DNA from: Eopsaltria australis
Lineage: Eukaryota > Chordata > Aves > Passeriformes > Petroicidae
Reading direction: 5' to 3'
NCBI GenBank assembly: GCA_034509425.1
Contig: JAVTVJ010000796.1
Coordinates: forward strand, 248,001-312,000
DNA: 64,000 nucleotides
This document shows, piece by piece, positions 1-26,000 of this stretch. Position numbers and translations under genes: made by a program. The notes under the pieces are model-generated. The model was not told where the DNA came from and searched no databases. It saw only the letters and a list, made by a program, of their open reading frames with translations. Positions within the stretch are counted from its first letter, which is position 1, and every line of letters begins with the position of its first letter.

Positions 1-105
1 ATCCTCAACACTTCATCCATTAACACAAAGGCCCCTGCATGCAACAGTCCTGGCCCTGTCATCTCACTGCAGCCAAGAAGTGAATAAAGAGTGTCTGGCT
101 TGTTT
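1..105 (+). other. Probable 3' UTR end and poly(A) site of an upstream plus-strand gene
   Basis: A canonical AATAAA lies at 83-88 and is followed by a GT-rich stretch (gtgtctggcttgttt). This looks like the cleavage region of a plus-strand transcript whose coding part lies left of the window. In human the gene convergent with DDX42 is FTSJ3, so this may be its 3' end. That assignment rests only on synteny; no coding sequence of that gene is visible. Confidence 0.35.
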
Positions 106-689
106 CCATCCTTGTATTCCATCACAGATCCAGCAGCTGCTGGCTGAGAGCAGCAGGGGGGGAAAGGCTGGAACCACGACCCTGTTCCCAGCCAGGTCTG
201 CTCTCCCTCTGCCCCCTGCCAGGGACAACTGTGCGTTCCCAGATCTTCCAGGGAAAAGCTAAGGTGCAAAGGGAGCCAGAGGGAACTGAGGGACAGCCAG
301 CCAGGAGTGATGCTAGGGAAGGGAAGGGCTCCAGGATTCACATTTTTAAAGTAATCTCTTGGAAGGAATTTGTCTCTTTGGAAGACAGCAGCACAGCTGC
401 CAGGGCAGGACAGATCCCCCCTCACTGCTCACACAGCTCCCTGCTCCAGCCCTCCCACGGAGCTCGCACAGCCCCGCCAGCTGACACTTGGGGCTCCCTG
501 GCACTGATCAATATTTACTCACTCTCTTCCCAAGATCCTGGGAGCTGGGAGAGGGGTGAGGAATTTCAATAATCCTACCAAGAGCAGGGGGAAGTGTTAA
601 CAAGAAGGGGAGAACCCCCAGCATCTGCCTCACATGGGGCCAGTTCCCAGGGGCAGTGAGCAGATGGCAGCTCAGACTACGGGGCTGTT
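106..689. other. Intergenic gap between convergent transcripts
   Basis: This stretch separates the plus-strand poly(A) signal at 83-88 from the putative DDX42 3' end near 690. I see no splice-flanked coding exon, RNA gene or repeat family. The short open frames are not supported by any recognisable protein. Confidence 0.4.
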
Positions 690-2577
690 TTTACATTTTT
701 TTAATCTTTAATTGCAGCGATGAACCTTCAGGGTGAGAAGGGGAACACAACAGTTTGTAAAACCCTGCCAGTCTGCCCTGGAACACTCTTGTCTTCACAC
801 TGAATGTGCAGAGCTCAAACCAGGACAGCGATTCCTGCCCAGGCTGTGGAGGGGGAATTCTGGAAACTATTTTAAAAAACTCCAGCAGATTAGAGCTGGT
901 TTCTGAGAGGGCCCAAATAATCACTTGGTGTCTTAACTGAAGCCAGTTCAGGTGTCAGTCAGATCTCAACACTGTTGCTGAGTTCTCTTGCCAGATCTTG
1001 CCCATGACCCCATGAAAAGCTGGGATGAGTCATGAGTCCCGGGCTGTATCCTTTCTTCTTATAAAGCAGAGGAAAACCTATTCCCCAGGGGGCTTTGAAG
1101 CTAAAACAGGGTTTGTGAAACATTTTGGGGTGAAAGATACTAAGAAAAACCACAGGAAGTATTTTATCAACTACAATCCACAACTTCTGGTGAGAGAGAC
1201 ACAGTCAGATCTCCAGACAGTCAGCTCTCCATCCACACACCAGGGCAGCCAAAGGAAGTGGAGAATAAAAAGCACATGCTGAACATTTTTGTACCAGTAA
1301 TAAAACATTTACTAGAGCAAGCAGAAAGTAAATGCACAGCTGATAAAGAAAACATCACAATGTCACAAAACCCTGACAGCTTCTGGTATTTCTTCCAGTG
1401 GAACGAGCCAGCGGTGGGTGCTGACATGTCCCACCTGAAAAGTTCTTCCCTACCTTGTGGCAAAAAAAAAAAAAAAAAAAAGTTAAAAAATGGGTAATAC
1501 ACACAACGAGTTAAAAACGGGCAAGCAAGATTTTACAGATTTACTACATGTGTCCAAAAGAGGGCCAGATTTGAGCTGTTTCTTTTCATTAATTGTTGAA
1601 TTAATTCTCTCTCTAAGGCTTCTGAACAACAGATCCCTGAATTTCTGAGTGAAGCCTCTTCGTTTAGCCACACTTCCTGGGGGGCTCCAGCCTCTGATTG
1701 TTGTGGTGTATCTACACTGTTTTCCCTTTTTTGTTTTTAATTTGAAGAAAGCACTCGACCCTCACAGAACAGAGGGTGCACAGGCACAGCAGAGGACAGG
1801 TTTGCTATGCAGGCTTCCATCAGAATGAGGGATATTGGGAAACAGGAGGTTCTTCAAAAGAAAAAAAATATCTGGGCAACGGGATTGGAATTAAAGTACT
1901 GATCGCAAACAAGCCAGGGAGTCCAGCCTACACTACAGGTGAATTTGTGGTTTGCTGGGCTGGAGAAAGATCCCTTGAACAGCTCCACACACACGCACAA
2001 AAAAGGAAAAAAAAAAAAACAACTTGCCCTGCCCCACCTTCGGCAAAGCAGACTGATGCATTCTTAGTTGATGGGAAGAGAGGGAAGGGGCAACCTGGAG
2101 GCCAAATTATTTGGGGAGAATATGTGAAAAGGAGATGGGGGAAGAACTCACCATACTGACCAAACTGCTGCAAGATTAATGTCTAACAGGCAGGTCCTGA
2201 GCATCTCTAGGTGGACTGAACTGGTTTGTAAATGTGAACGCTGGTTAAGAAAAGACTAATTTATACTTCTATGGACAACAGTTTCTTAACATTCCAAGGA
2301 TGTGGAACAGCTTCTTTTTGTCAAGAAGATCTGTTTAAATCCAGCACTGAATGCTTCAAAGCAGAACCCAGGGAGCTTTATCAAAATGATTTCTTTCACT
2401 AAGTGTTGTGTGCATTTCATTCGGGTGGATCTGTCCGCAGATGAACTCGCATGGGGGCTCTCGTGGTTTCCTTCTCCTGCCCCAGCTGCTCAACAACCAG
2501 TTACCAACAACCCCAAGAAATCCTCTGGAAAAAGACAACGCTACCGGCCGAGATTCCAGGCTGTGAACCCCCAGCTT
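690..2577 (-). other. DDX42: DDX42 3' UTR
   Basis: This is the non-coding continuation of the last DDX42 exon, downstream (on the minus strand) of the TAA at 2578-2580. Two ATTAAA-type poly(A) signals, read on the minus strand, lie at 707-712 and 700-705, so the transcript probably ends at about 680-690. The region holds an A-run at about 1462-1479 and a second A-rich tract near 2005-2020. No coding potential was recognised. The exact end is inferred from the signals, not from transcript data. Confidence 0.5.
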
Positions 2578-15613
<13,036 letters not shown>

Positions 15614-15629
15614 GATGTCCCAAATCTAC
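15614..15629 (-). other. DDX42: DDX42 5' UTR part of the first coding exon, with its acceptor
   Basis: On the minus strand a pyrimidine-rich tract ending in ttaacag precedes position 15629, and the ATG follows 16 bases later at 15613. An upstream non-coding exon must therefore exist. The best donor candidate is gtgagtgaggg just below 17431 in the CpG island, giving a first exon of roughly 17431-17540. That exon is inferred, not demonstrated. Confidence 0.55.
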
Positions 15630-16899
15630 CTGTTAACATGAGAAAAGACAAATTAATGCTCTTTCTGCTTCAGGCAGTTACAGGTAATTGATTTTTCTTG
15701 TTAGTTCACCCCCTCAGCCATGACACAGGGACCTGCAGAACTCTGAATGACAAGAGTTTAATGTTTCCCACAAACGATGGGGCTCTGCTCTTTTGTCAGT
15801 GGGAGCACATCCACAACTCCAAAAGAAGAATAAAACAAAGTGGTTGTCTTCCAAAACAGGTTGCGTCCTTCAAGGATTACTCAAACACATTTAAGATGTT
15901 ACCTGTCCTGTTGGCAATCTGAGACAAACAAACCCAGGGCCAGAACTTTGATCAGGAGGAACAAGAGATGGAAAGGCAGCTCAGTGCACGTTCTGCACAT
16001 TGTCCACATTGCCAATGCTTCACTCCTGCACTCCTGCAAGCTCCAGAGAAATGGGCCCAGAGCAGCACAACGTCCTGTGTGAGCCCAGGCACATCTCTGC
16101 CAAAAGCCAGCTCCCTTTGCCTCCTCAGACAGCACCCTCAGCCACACACATGATCTCTCTGTATTATACATATTTATATTTATATTTATATGCTCTCCAA
16201 TCTCTATTTTTCAAACAATATTTTAAACATTCCACACAATGTGTCTGCCCAGAACTTGATTTTCTAAGATGGAGACTGAACTGATATATTAATATTTACA
16301 GTTTCCACTCTTGAGTCATTTAATTCTCTGCATGGTCAAGCAGATCATACCTGTAAGGCAGGAAAGAGAGCAAGACACCCATTGCTTTCCTGTGCATTAA
16401 ACTAGATGTCCAAAGGCTACAAGTTCCATTAAACAAATCCTCACACTGAGAATCTTCAATGAGATCAGAACTCACTGGCAAAAATCACCTTCAAAACAAT
16501 CTGAAGGTAAACAGTGCAGCCGGTCCCTGTGCTGAACATTCACCAGCTTGGGGCTTGCTCAATAAATCTCGAGTCGAGACCAAAGCTCAGGAGCAGATTT
16601 CGGGGGAAACTCCGCTGTTCAGCTCTCTCTCCGTGGCAGCAGCTGACCCTGGAGTGCTGTTTTCCCTCTTGCCCTGACACACCCTGGAGCTTTTACACCT
16701 GCGGATCCGTGGCACCGGGAGATCAAACCGCACGACAGCGGGATGGGAGTCGGAACCTCATTTCTGCTGCGACAGCACAGTGGGAATCTCTGAAAACTGT
16801 TAAAATCTGATTGTGAGAATTCTTCCTCACTGTACTTATCCACTTTTCCCTCCTCCGCTACCTCAAAAAATAAGAAGGACCACTTCGTTATTGCCATTC

Positions 16900-17900
16900 A
16901 GCAGCAAAAGTACAAAATGCGGTCAGCTCGCCCCTCGCCGGCAGCGAGCGAACAGCGAGAGCTTCCCACAGGACGCAGAGACCGCAGAAAACTCCCGAGG
17001 CGGCGCTGCCCTGCGGCCGCCGTTCCGCGGGAGGAGCCGCGCGGGGCCCGGACCCTCCGTGCAGCCCCGAGTCCCGCGGGCGCGGCCGCGACGCCCCCGC
17101 CGCTCCCGTTCCAGGCGGGCAGGGCGGAGGGACCCCCGCCCGCCGGGACCGCCCTCCCCAGGGCACGGCAGGGCCCGGGCCGGGGGGACAGGAGCCGCGG
17201 GCAGGCGCTGTCCCGGCACACCGGGCCCCGCGCGGGGCCCTTCCCGCCCGCGGAGCCGCCGTGCGGGGCGGGCCCTTTGTGCGGGGCAGGCCCGGGCTGC
17301 CCGCGCCCGCTCCAGGCCGCGGCTGCGGCGGGTCCCGCCCGCTCCAGGCCCCGCAGGCCGGCGGGGGAGGATCCGCCGCTATGCCCGGCCCGGCGCGGCC
17401 GCGCCCCCCTCACCCACCCTCACTCACCCTCAGCCGCCGCCGCCGCCACTGCCCCGGTTACCGGGGCGGGGGTGGGGACGCGACGCACCGACGTGCGCAC
17501 GCACCGTGCGTGAGTGACGCGGCGGCCGCGCGCCCCCGGCGCATGCGCGCTGCCCGCAGGTGAAGCGGCGGGGAGTGAGGGCGGCGGGAGCGGGAAAGGC
17601 GGGACCGGGAGCGGAACCGGGACCGGGTAACGGCAGCGGCGGCCCCGGCACCGCGCCGCTCCCGGGGGCAGCCGGGTTGGTTCTCGGGCGGTTCCCGCGC
17701 CGCAGGGCTGGGCTCGCCCCCCGCCCACGCGTGTGTACCGCACACCCCCGCGCACGCGGCGGGGCCCGCACTGCGCATGCGGCCCGGCCCGGCTCGGCAC
17801 GGCGGGAGGGGAGCGGAGCGCAGGGCGCAGGGCGGAGGCCGGGCCGTGACTCAGGTACCGGGGCCGGGCCGGGACTCGCTCAGGTACCGGGGCCGGGACT
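16900..17900. promoter_or_regulatory. CpG-island bidirectional promoter of DDX42 (-) and CCDC47 (+)
   Basis: This is an extremely GC- and CpG-rich block between two divergently transcribed genes. It contains two NRF1-type palindromes, at about 17539-17550 (ggcgcatgcgcgc) and 17772-17781 (tgcgcatgcg). No TATA box is seen. A DDX42 donor candidate (gtgagtgaggg on the minus strand) sits just below 17431. CCDC47 donor candidates (ctcag|gtaccg) lie at about 17852 and 17884. Head-to-head housekeeping genes sharing a CpG island with NRF1 sites is a common vertebrate arrangement. Start sites are not determinable from sequence alone. Confidence 0.75.
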
Positions 17901-20002
17901 CAGGTGCTGCGGCCCCAAGGGACGGGACACGGCGCTCCCGCCGCCCCGGGCCGGCCGGGCGGAGCTCGGCAGTGGCCGTGGCCCCGGCAGGGGCAGCGGG
18001 GCGCGGAGGGCACCGGGCGTGCGCGGCCTGTGCTGCGCCCCGCGGGACGGGAGGAGCCGGCGGCGGCACCGGGGGTCCGCGCTCAGGGGCAGCAGCTCGC
18101 TGGTTTATCTTGTTAACCTTGGCTCGCGTTCCGGGAAGGAGCTGGGAGCGGCCCTGGAGCGGCGGGATAGCGAGCACCTGCGGCGGTGTCCCCGCTTCGG
18201 GCGGGGGTCACGGTGAGGGCCCGACCTGCTGGCTACGGGCGCTTCTCCAGAATCTGCCCCCGAGCTCGGGTCCAGGCTCGAGGTGTGCTGAGCAAGCCTC
18301 GAGCCGCTGAACGTTCAGCGCAGGGAGCAGCAGCAGCGTTTGCCTTCGCATCGTTTGGAGTAGTTTCTCTTGCCGATGGGGTCTGGGCAGCCCGTGTGGA
18401 GATCGGAGAATGAATCGGTTCCTCTTGCAAGGGAAAGCCGGTGGCGTGCGGGTCGCGGAGGGCCTGCTGAGGATATTCTGCTCCCTGGAATTTGTACTTG
18501 GAACCCATTCTGACAGATTGCTGAGCTAAGGGGGTGCCCCAGCTCTCACCCACCTCTGGTTCAACTGCATCCTTCGAATTGGCTGCAGAAGTTTATTTTG
18601 CATGAAGCTGCTTGGAGTTGTCAGGTCTTCTGGAAGTGGATGTGCTCTTGGATCCAGTGGATTCCAGTCTTGGAATTCTTGCTGTGAAACTGTTAGAGTT
18701 TGGTCGAGCAGGTGGCTCTGTTGTCCTGTCGTTTTTAACAGCACAAATTCTGTCCTATCTAAAAAATATTTTGGGGCTCTTTTTCTGCTTAAATTCACAT
18801 AAAGTTGTAAGGTTCCCACACAATGTTCCAAGTTCCTGGGCTCAGCCTTGCTGAACTTTCCATCCTGATGAAAGTTCTGCAAACGTGTTCTGTGCGGGTT
18901 TTTGCTGGAGTGAGGAGGCTTTGACAAAGGTGTTTATTTTAGTCATCCTTGTCATCCATAGCAATGGGTTCCCTGCATGAGGCACTCAGAGGAATGCTGG
19001 TCAAATTTAGAAACAAATCATTTCTATTCTAAGTTTGTGAGAGAACACTCTGATTAGCATTCAGGTTCCCACTCGGATCTGGTTGCGGGAGGCAGTAAAA
19101 TGAGCCTGACAGCAGAGCCTGATGCAGCTGATCGCCTGTGCCTGCTTGTGGAGTGCAGCTGGGGGGTTGTTGCTGCCTTTTTTGGACCTTGGAGAAGGTG
19201 CCTCAACCTGAATGGGAGGTTGGGACTGTTTTGAACTCAGGCAGAAGAGACAGGAAGCTGAGGGCAAAGCAAGGTGAAGTGACAAACTCTGCAGGGTTCT
19301 GGCCGGCGTGGGGACAGCTCTGGGCTCGTGAGCCCCAGTTTACTCCTTTGTTCTGGGGACCAGTGCAGTATCTGTCCTTTTTTTTTTTTTTTTTTTTTTT
19401 AATTTTTTTAAAATTTTTTTGGCACAACTTCCAGCCAAAGGTCTCTGTCTCTATGCAGAAATCATGATAGGCCACTGTGGGACTTAGTTCTGAGTGTGCA
19501 GCTTAGAAAATCACAGAGGAGCACTTCTGGACTAGCAGAGGCTATCAGAGCCTTGCTGTTTAAATGAATCAAATGCATTTTAAGATTTACTGCTGCTGTT
19601 ACACATTCAATGCTCTGACTGTGCCTAATTGCTAATTAATAGCAACTGTAGACACAGAATGTGGTCTTGGGAGTGAGCTGGCTGGAGATGCTATTGGAGG
19701 GTCAGTTTTGTAGCAGAACATCCCTGCTTCCATCTCAGCTCCTTTGAACAGTGTGGCCAGATGTGAATTTGCTGCTGCCACAAGCAGCAGAGTCCAGAAC
19801 TTCTCCTTCAGAGTTATTTTGTTCTTGTACCAGTAGTCTCTTCATAGAGAAGGTGGCAAGATCAGGCAGGGATTTATTTCTCTCTCTGGTCTCACTCGTA
19901 GTCAGTTTTCAAATCGTGCATTTTGTGTTGGTGATTACTGGATGTGTGATGTAACGAATTGATGAGGACTTCTTGCAATGACTGATTTAATTTCTTTTCC
20001 AG
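17901..20002 (+). other. CCDC47: CCDC47 first intron (non-coding)
   Basis: This is the stretch between the promoter island and the first coding exon of CCDC47. The GC-rich part ends by about 18200. A long T tract occupies about 19378-19400. The acceptor tttcttttccag ends at 20002. No exon or RNA gene was recognised inside. Confidence 0.6.
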
Positions 20003-20007
20003 TGAAA

Positions 20008-23000
20008 ATGAAGAATTTATATATTTTTATTGCTGTCTTGTTCATCCCATGGAGCTTTTCTTTGGCAAAGTATGATGAATTTGAGGATGGAGATGACATT
20101 ATGGAATATGACGATAATGACTTTGCTGAATTTGAAGATGTGAGTGAAGACACAGTCACAGAGTCTCCTCAGAGGATCATCACTACAGAAGATGATGAAG
20201 AAGAAGCCACTGTAGAGGTTGAAGGTCAGGATGAAAATCAGGAAGACTTTGATGATGCAGACACACAGGTAAGGCCTTGTCTCCTTCCTCAGCGTGTTTC
20301 CTAATAGTGTCTCTGCAACTTCCTTTCTCTTTTTGGATTTTACTTGCTGGGCTTTGGATTTTCATGCTGTTTGTGACTTTGTCCTTTAGGAAGGTGACAC
20401 CGAGAGTGAACCATATGATGATGAGGAGTTTGAAGGGTATGAAGAGAAACCAGATGCGTCTCATAGCAAAAATAAAGACCCCATAACAATAGTTAATGTA
20501 GGTATAACTGTTGATCCAGCTTCTATTTGGAGTTTCTTCACTTATTTTCTTAAGACAGTATGCCAGGAATGTCACTGGGGTAGTAATATGCACTTAAAAT
20601 GACCACAATGTGTTTGTAGCTTGTCTGTGGCTTAAGGGTCAGATCAGAACTTGTCAGCTCTGTTGGTTTTTGAAGCCAGTCTCTCTGCCCACCCTGCATC
20701 ACCTTTCTGCCTCCCAAAACAGTCTTTCACAGGGTGATCAGGTATTCAAGGTCTGCATTTTTATTACCCCTGAGATCTTTTTAGGTGTTATAGCTGAACT
20801 TGGCAGTGAAAATTAAGGTTTGGGTACTTTAGTGACTCAAGGGTGGTACGGTGATAGCAGGATGGCTGATTAGCCTCAGAGGTGGCAAGGTCAGGGAGAC
20901 TTCCCTGCTCCCCCATGGAGTCTGTGGATCTTGGTGGCATCCTGAGAATGCTCCTGAGCATTGGGTGTTGCTTTGGATTTCCAAAGAAGTTCCAAAGAAG
21001 TGATGAACAGATAATGCTGAGATGGGCAGGGCATCAAGTTCAAATGCTCCGTGGATTGAAGTGCTGGGCTGTCTACTGTGAGGGATGTGTGCTAGCCCAG
21101 GCTCACTTGGAAGTGAGTACTTTGTATTAAGCAGGTATTTTGGGAATGCTGTTACCAGTTGTTTTCTGGATGATTACTGTGCCCCAGTTAGCCAAGGGCA
21201 TTATGTAGGCTTAGCTCTCTCCTGTTGCCTTTGTGGAGCTTACTGCTGTGTTGGGGATGGAGCTTCTCCACTACTCTGTGTTTCCCAAATTTTTGTGTGT
21301 ATAAAATCTGCTTGTTCAATATGTAAAGCACAGTTTCTGTCCCCTTACACAGGTCCCTGCTCACCTTCAAAACAGCTGGGAGAGTTATTACATGGAAATC
21401 CTGATGGTAACAGGTCTGCTGGCTTACATCATGAACTACATCATTGGGAAGAACAAAAACAACCGCCTGGCTCATGCTTGGTTCAACACTCACAGGGAGC
21501 TGCTAGAAAGTAACTTTGCTCTTGTTGGTGAGTTCCTCAATGGCAAGGATCCAGTTTTAGTATTTGAATGAAGCTGGGTTTGGACTAGTATTTAGGCTGT
21601 AGAGAATCCTTCTCTCTACTGTGGGATCATGAGCTCTAAGCCTTCTGCTGGACTATGGTGTCTCAGTTTGTGAATTTAGATTGCAGTTCTCTTTCACTGT
21701 TGTTTTCCTCAGGGGATGATGGCACTAATAAAGAAGCTACAAGCACTGGGAAACTAAATCAAGAAAATGAACACATCTATAACTTGTGGTGCTCTGGAAG
21801 AGTGTGCTGTGAAGGAATGCTCATCCAGTTAAAGGTAAGAATGAGGGAGTGTGTGGTGCTGTTCACGTGCCACCAGTTGTCAGAATGGTTCTAGAGGCTT
21901 TTCCATTCCTGTGTGAGCAACAAGGAATCCCAGCTTGGCATTTGTGCTCACGTTCAGACACAGAGTTCTGAGTACACACACATGAGGGAAAACTGATCAT
22001 ATAAAGGTCTGTACAGATCTGCATTCTGCCCCTTAAAGTTGGCACCAAAGAGCAAATGCTTGCAGGAAGAGTATAGAAACCAGAGGTGTAGAGTGAACAG
22101 AGATAACTGAAGAGCCCATTTGCCACTTAGAAGGATAAATGGACCAACAGGAATTCCAAGGAAGTACAGCAAAGACACCGGGATGGAACAGTCCCACAGT
22201 TCATCTTGTGACCTGAGGGAACAAAGCCCTGAGAAACTCCTCCAATGCAGAGAATGGGCCTGCTTTTGAGCTGTATTGGCCACACAGGGAAAAACTCAGG
22301 TTAGATACTAGGAAGAAGTTTTTTACTGTTATCTATTCAGCTGTTTTCTGTGTTTACCACCTTGTGTTTTCAGTTTCTCAAGAGACAGGACCTGCTGAAC
22401 GTCCTGGCGCGCATGATGAGGCCGGCGTCGGACCAAGTGGTGCGTACTCAGCCCTTCAGATTAGCTCTGATAAACTGTTGCATTCCTTCAGTTCTGCTCT
22501 GCTGCTTTTGATTGTTCCAGGTGATTTCTGTAGTATTCCATATCTTCCAGTTCAGCAACTGTTGAAACAACCTCAAAGAACTGTTTGTATTTCTTTCCTG
22601 CCTGTGAAATGCAAACTGCTGATGACTGGAAGTTGCTTTATCTGTGGATTTTACCGTTCGAGTGGTTTTGTGAGCAGTCCATCATGATTCGAGACCTCAT
22701 CTTGATAAAAAGTGGTTTTACAATCTGAAATACTTAATGGTTGTTCATCTGTCTGTTCAGTCTGCCTGAACAGGAGTTCTTAACCCATATGTTGGTCTGG
22801 ATATTATATTCTTAATGTTACTTTTTGCCTTCCCACTTGCTCTTAAGAGAGCATAAGAGCCAAGAGAGGTTACATTTGGAAGGACAGTGATTGTGTGCAC
22901 TCTGAATACTCTTTCCATGCATCTATAATTGTATTTACTTTTATCTATTAAAATATTTAATTGCAAATTATTTTTACAACTCTGCTATTCTAGTCACTGT

Positions 23001-26000
23001 CATTACAGCACAGTACTGAATGGCGTGCTCAGTCTAATTAAAAAGCTTCCTTACTTTAAGACACACTGAAAAGCTTTAAATCAGCCACCTTTTCTTAGCT
23101 GTATCTGTCCTTGCTTAGTCCTTGTTCTTAGGAATCAAAGCAAACATTGAAATCTGACCAGGGTGAATAACATTCTGTTTCACAGCAAATAAAAGTGACA
23201 ATGAATGATGAAGATATGGACACGTATGTGTTTGCTGTTGGAACCAGAAAAGCACTCGTGAGACTTCAGAAAGAGATGCAGGACCTGGTATGTACATGCA
23301 CATTGATAAATAACAGCATATGAGAATCTAATCTGCATATTCATTGTTTTCTTGGGAGCAGCTGAAAACCTGTGACTGACCTATTGGAATTTGTGGGGAA
23401 AAGACATTTTCATCTACAGATGAAAGTCTAATGGAATCAAACATCAGAAGTTCTCCCCCCTGTCAGACCTTCAGGGAAAGAGGCAGTGGAAAGCAGCTTA
23501 CACCTTTCTTTTGGGGTGTAGTTGGCTTAGGAGAGGCTGCAGAATTTTGTCAGCATACACAAGTGTCACTTCACCACATTTAACTTGCACAAAAGACATC
23601 TTCAAGGATTGAAAAGTAAACTTAATTAGTGATATGTGATGTGGAAAATTTAGGTTTAAGTCATCTGTTTTTTCATGATCTGAAATTAAAACTTTCCATA
23701 TGTTCAAGCCATGAAAAGAATTGCAGAGCTTGCAAAAAATCCAGTGATAACAAGCAATGCTTTGCAAATCTTGTCTCTCAAGTAACAGCATGGTTGGTAG
23801 GATGCCAGTTTTTGTTCTGTTATTGAACAATGTAAGCAAAATGCCTTAATCCACTTTGAACACTCCAGTATGTATGTATTAGAATTGTTTTATCTTCTTC
23901 CTTAAAGTTCTGACTTCTGGAGGAAAATACCAGCTGAAAGACTGTTGATGCTATGTGCTTTACTTTGTTTGAAATGTCCCCAGCCAGGATGAGTGAATGA
24001 GTGTATTTTTTTTTATTGTTTCTTTTAGGGGTCCCACTGTTCCAGAACAGTTCAGTCTGATAAAATACTTACAGGCTTGTGTTTAATTTTCTTTTGCATT
24101 GTTCTCTTTGAAACAGAGTGAGTTCTGCAGTGATAAACCCAAGTCTGGTGCAAAATATGGGCTTCCAGATTCGCTGGCTATCTTGTCAGAGATGGGAGAG
24201 GTCACAGAGGGAATGATGGATGCTAAGGTAAACTTGAATGCATTAATACAAATACTCCCTGGTAATCCTGGCATTTACAACTTGTTCTAAAAAAGTTAAA
24301 AGGGAAAATTCATGTCTGTACAAGGGTCTCTGTGGCAAGCTGAGCACAGCAATTTCCTGAGTGATATACAGAACCATAGAATGGTTTTGTTTGGAAGGGA
24401 CCTTAAAAATCATCCAGTTCCAGCCCCCTGCCATGGGCAGGGAACCTGGCAAACCCCTGTGGAATGGGTAGGCTGCAGCTGGATTGGTGCTGGGGAAACC
24501 TAACCCCCGTTTCTCTTTCAGATGATCCATTTCCTCACACACTACGCTGACAAGATTGAGTCTGTCCAATTCTCGGACCAGTTCTCCGGTCCAAAACTTA
24601 TGCAAGAGTACGTATAAAGCAGAGCTGTGTTCAGGCTGATTCATTCTCAGCTGGGCCTCAGCAATACACAGGCAGCATCTCTGCTGTTTCCCTGGGCCTC
24701 CTAGGCCGGAGGTGCTTTCAGGGGCTGCTGCAGAATTGCCAGGTGGTGGGTAGTGTGTCTTATCTGAATTACCATGTAGGTTTTTGCAAGGGTGTATTAT
24801 GCTCACAGGCATAGAAATAAACAAACATAAAGGAACATATTTTAATTATAAGACAGCTTATGTGTATACCTTGTACTAAAATTGTGGAGGATCTGTGAAC
24901 TGTAGGCCTGAGATTTTCACATTAGAATACTGTGGGATTTTGGACAGTGAATGCTTAAACTCCTGAGAAAATATTTTGTTCTCCTAAAACATTTAGAAAT
25001 CTTTAGTAGTATAAACAGGGTGTGTGAAGCTGAATGTAATTAAAATTATACAGGCCTTCTTAGTGCTCAGATGCCCTCTTGACAGTCAGAGGGGCTGGTG
25101 CTGTATGGTTTCACACTCACGCCTTTTCTCTGCAGGCTTTTGGGTAAAACACTTCAGGAATCTGAATAGTTTGAAACTTGACTTTGGGTTATAGCCGGGC
25201 TTTTAATGTTTATTTTATTCAAGTACTTTCCAAGTGTCTTTTGGTTCTGGATGAGGTTTTTCCAAACAGCGTTAGTTACTTCGTATTTTTCTTCACTCCT
25301 TCCAAACATTTGTTTCTTTCCTCCAGGGAGGGCCAGCTTACAAAACTGCCCGAAACTAAAAAGACACTTTTGTTTACATTTAATGGTAAGAGAACTGCTG
25401 TCTGTGTGTGTCTGGGGGAGTATTGGGCTTTATTTGTGTGAGTCACATGCTCACGATCTGTCACCTGTGGAAGATGATTGTGATGAATGACTTCAGTGCA
25501 TGTAGCAGAGCCGCTGATTGATAAACAGAAGGCAGCAATACACTGGGGACTGTCAGCATATTGTCTTGATAACAGGACACTCAGTCTTGCTGTTACTGAC
25601 CTCAGCTCACACTCCTCTCTCTTGGGGTTGCTTGTTTTTAAACCACAAGCCTTGCAGTTTGAACTTGCACAGGCTCAATTGCTTTACCCTGATTTGAAAT
25701 AAAAGTGGCCTGGTGGGAATCTATTCTAGAGAAGAACAGATCTTCAGATCTCCTCAAAATTCAAGCCCATAGCTCCAAATGAAGCTCCCTAAAGAGCAGG
25801 ATAAGAGCATCTTTAATTCATGAACAGTGTGAGCCATAAGGGAAGAGCATCACAGCAAGCAGAAGTTCTGCCAGTCTGTGTGAATGAACAAGGAACTCTT
25901 TATTTCAGTGCCTGGTTCAGGCAACACTTCCCCAAAGGACATGGAGTCGTTGCTGCCTCTGATGAGCATGGTTATCTACTCCATTGACAAAGCAAAGAAG

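Noticed and set aside
20999..21030. Box C-like (gtgatga) and box D-like (ctga) motifs in a CCDC47 intron
   Set aside because: Spacing is far too short for a C/D snoRNA and there is no terminal stem; chance occurrence.
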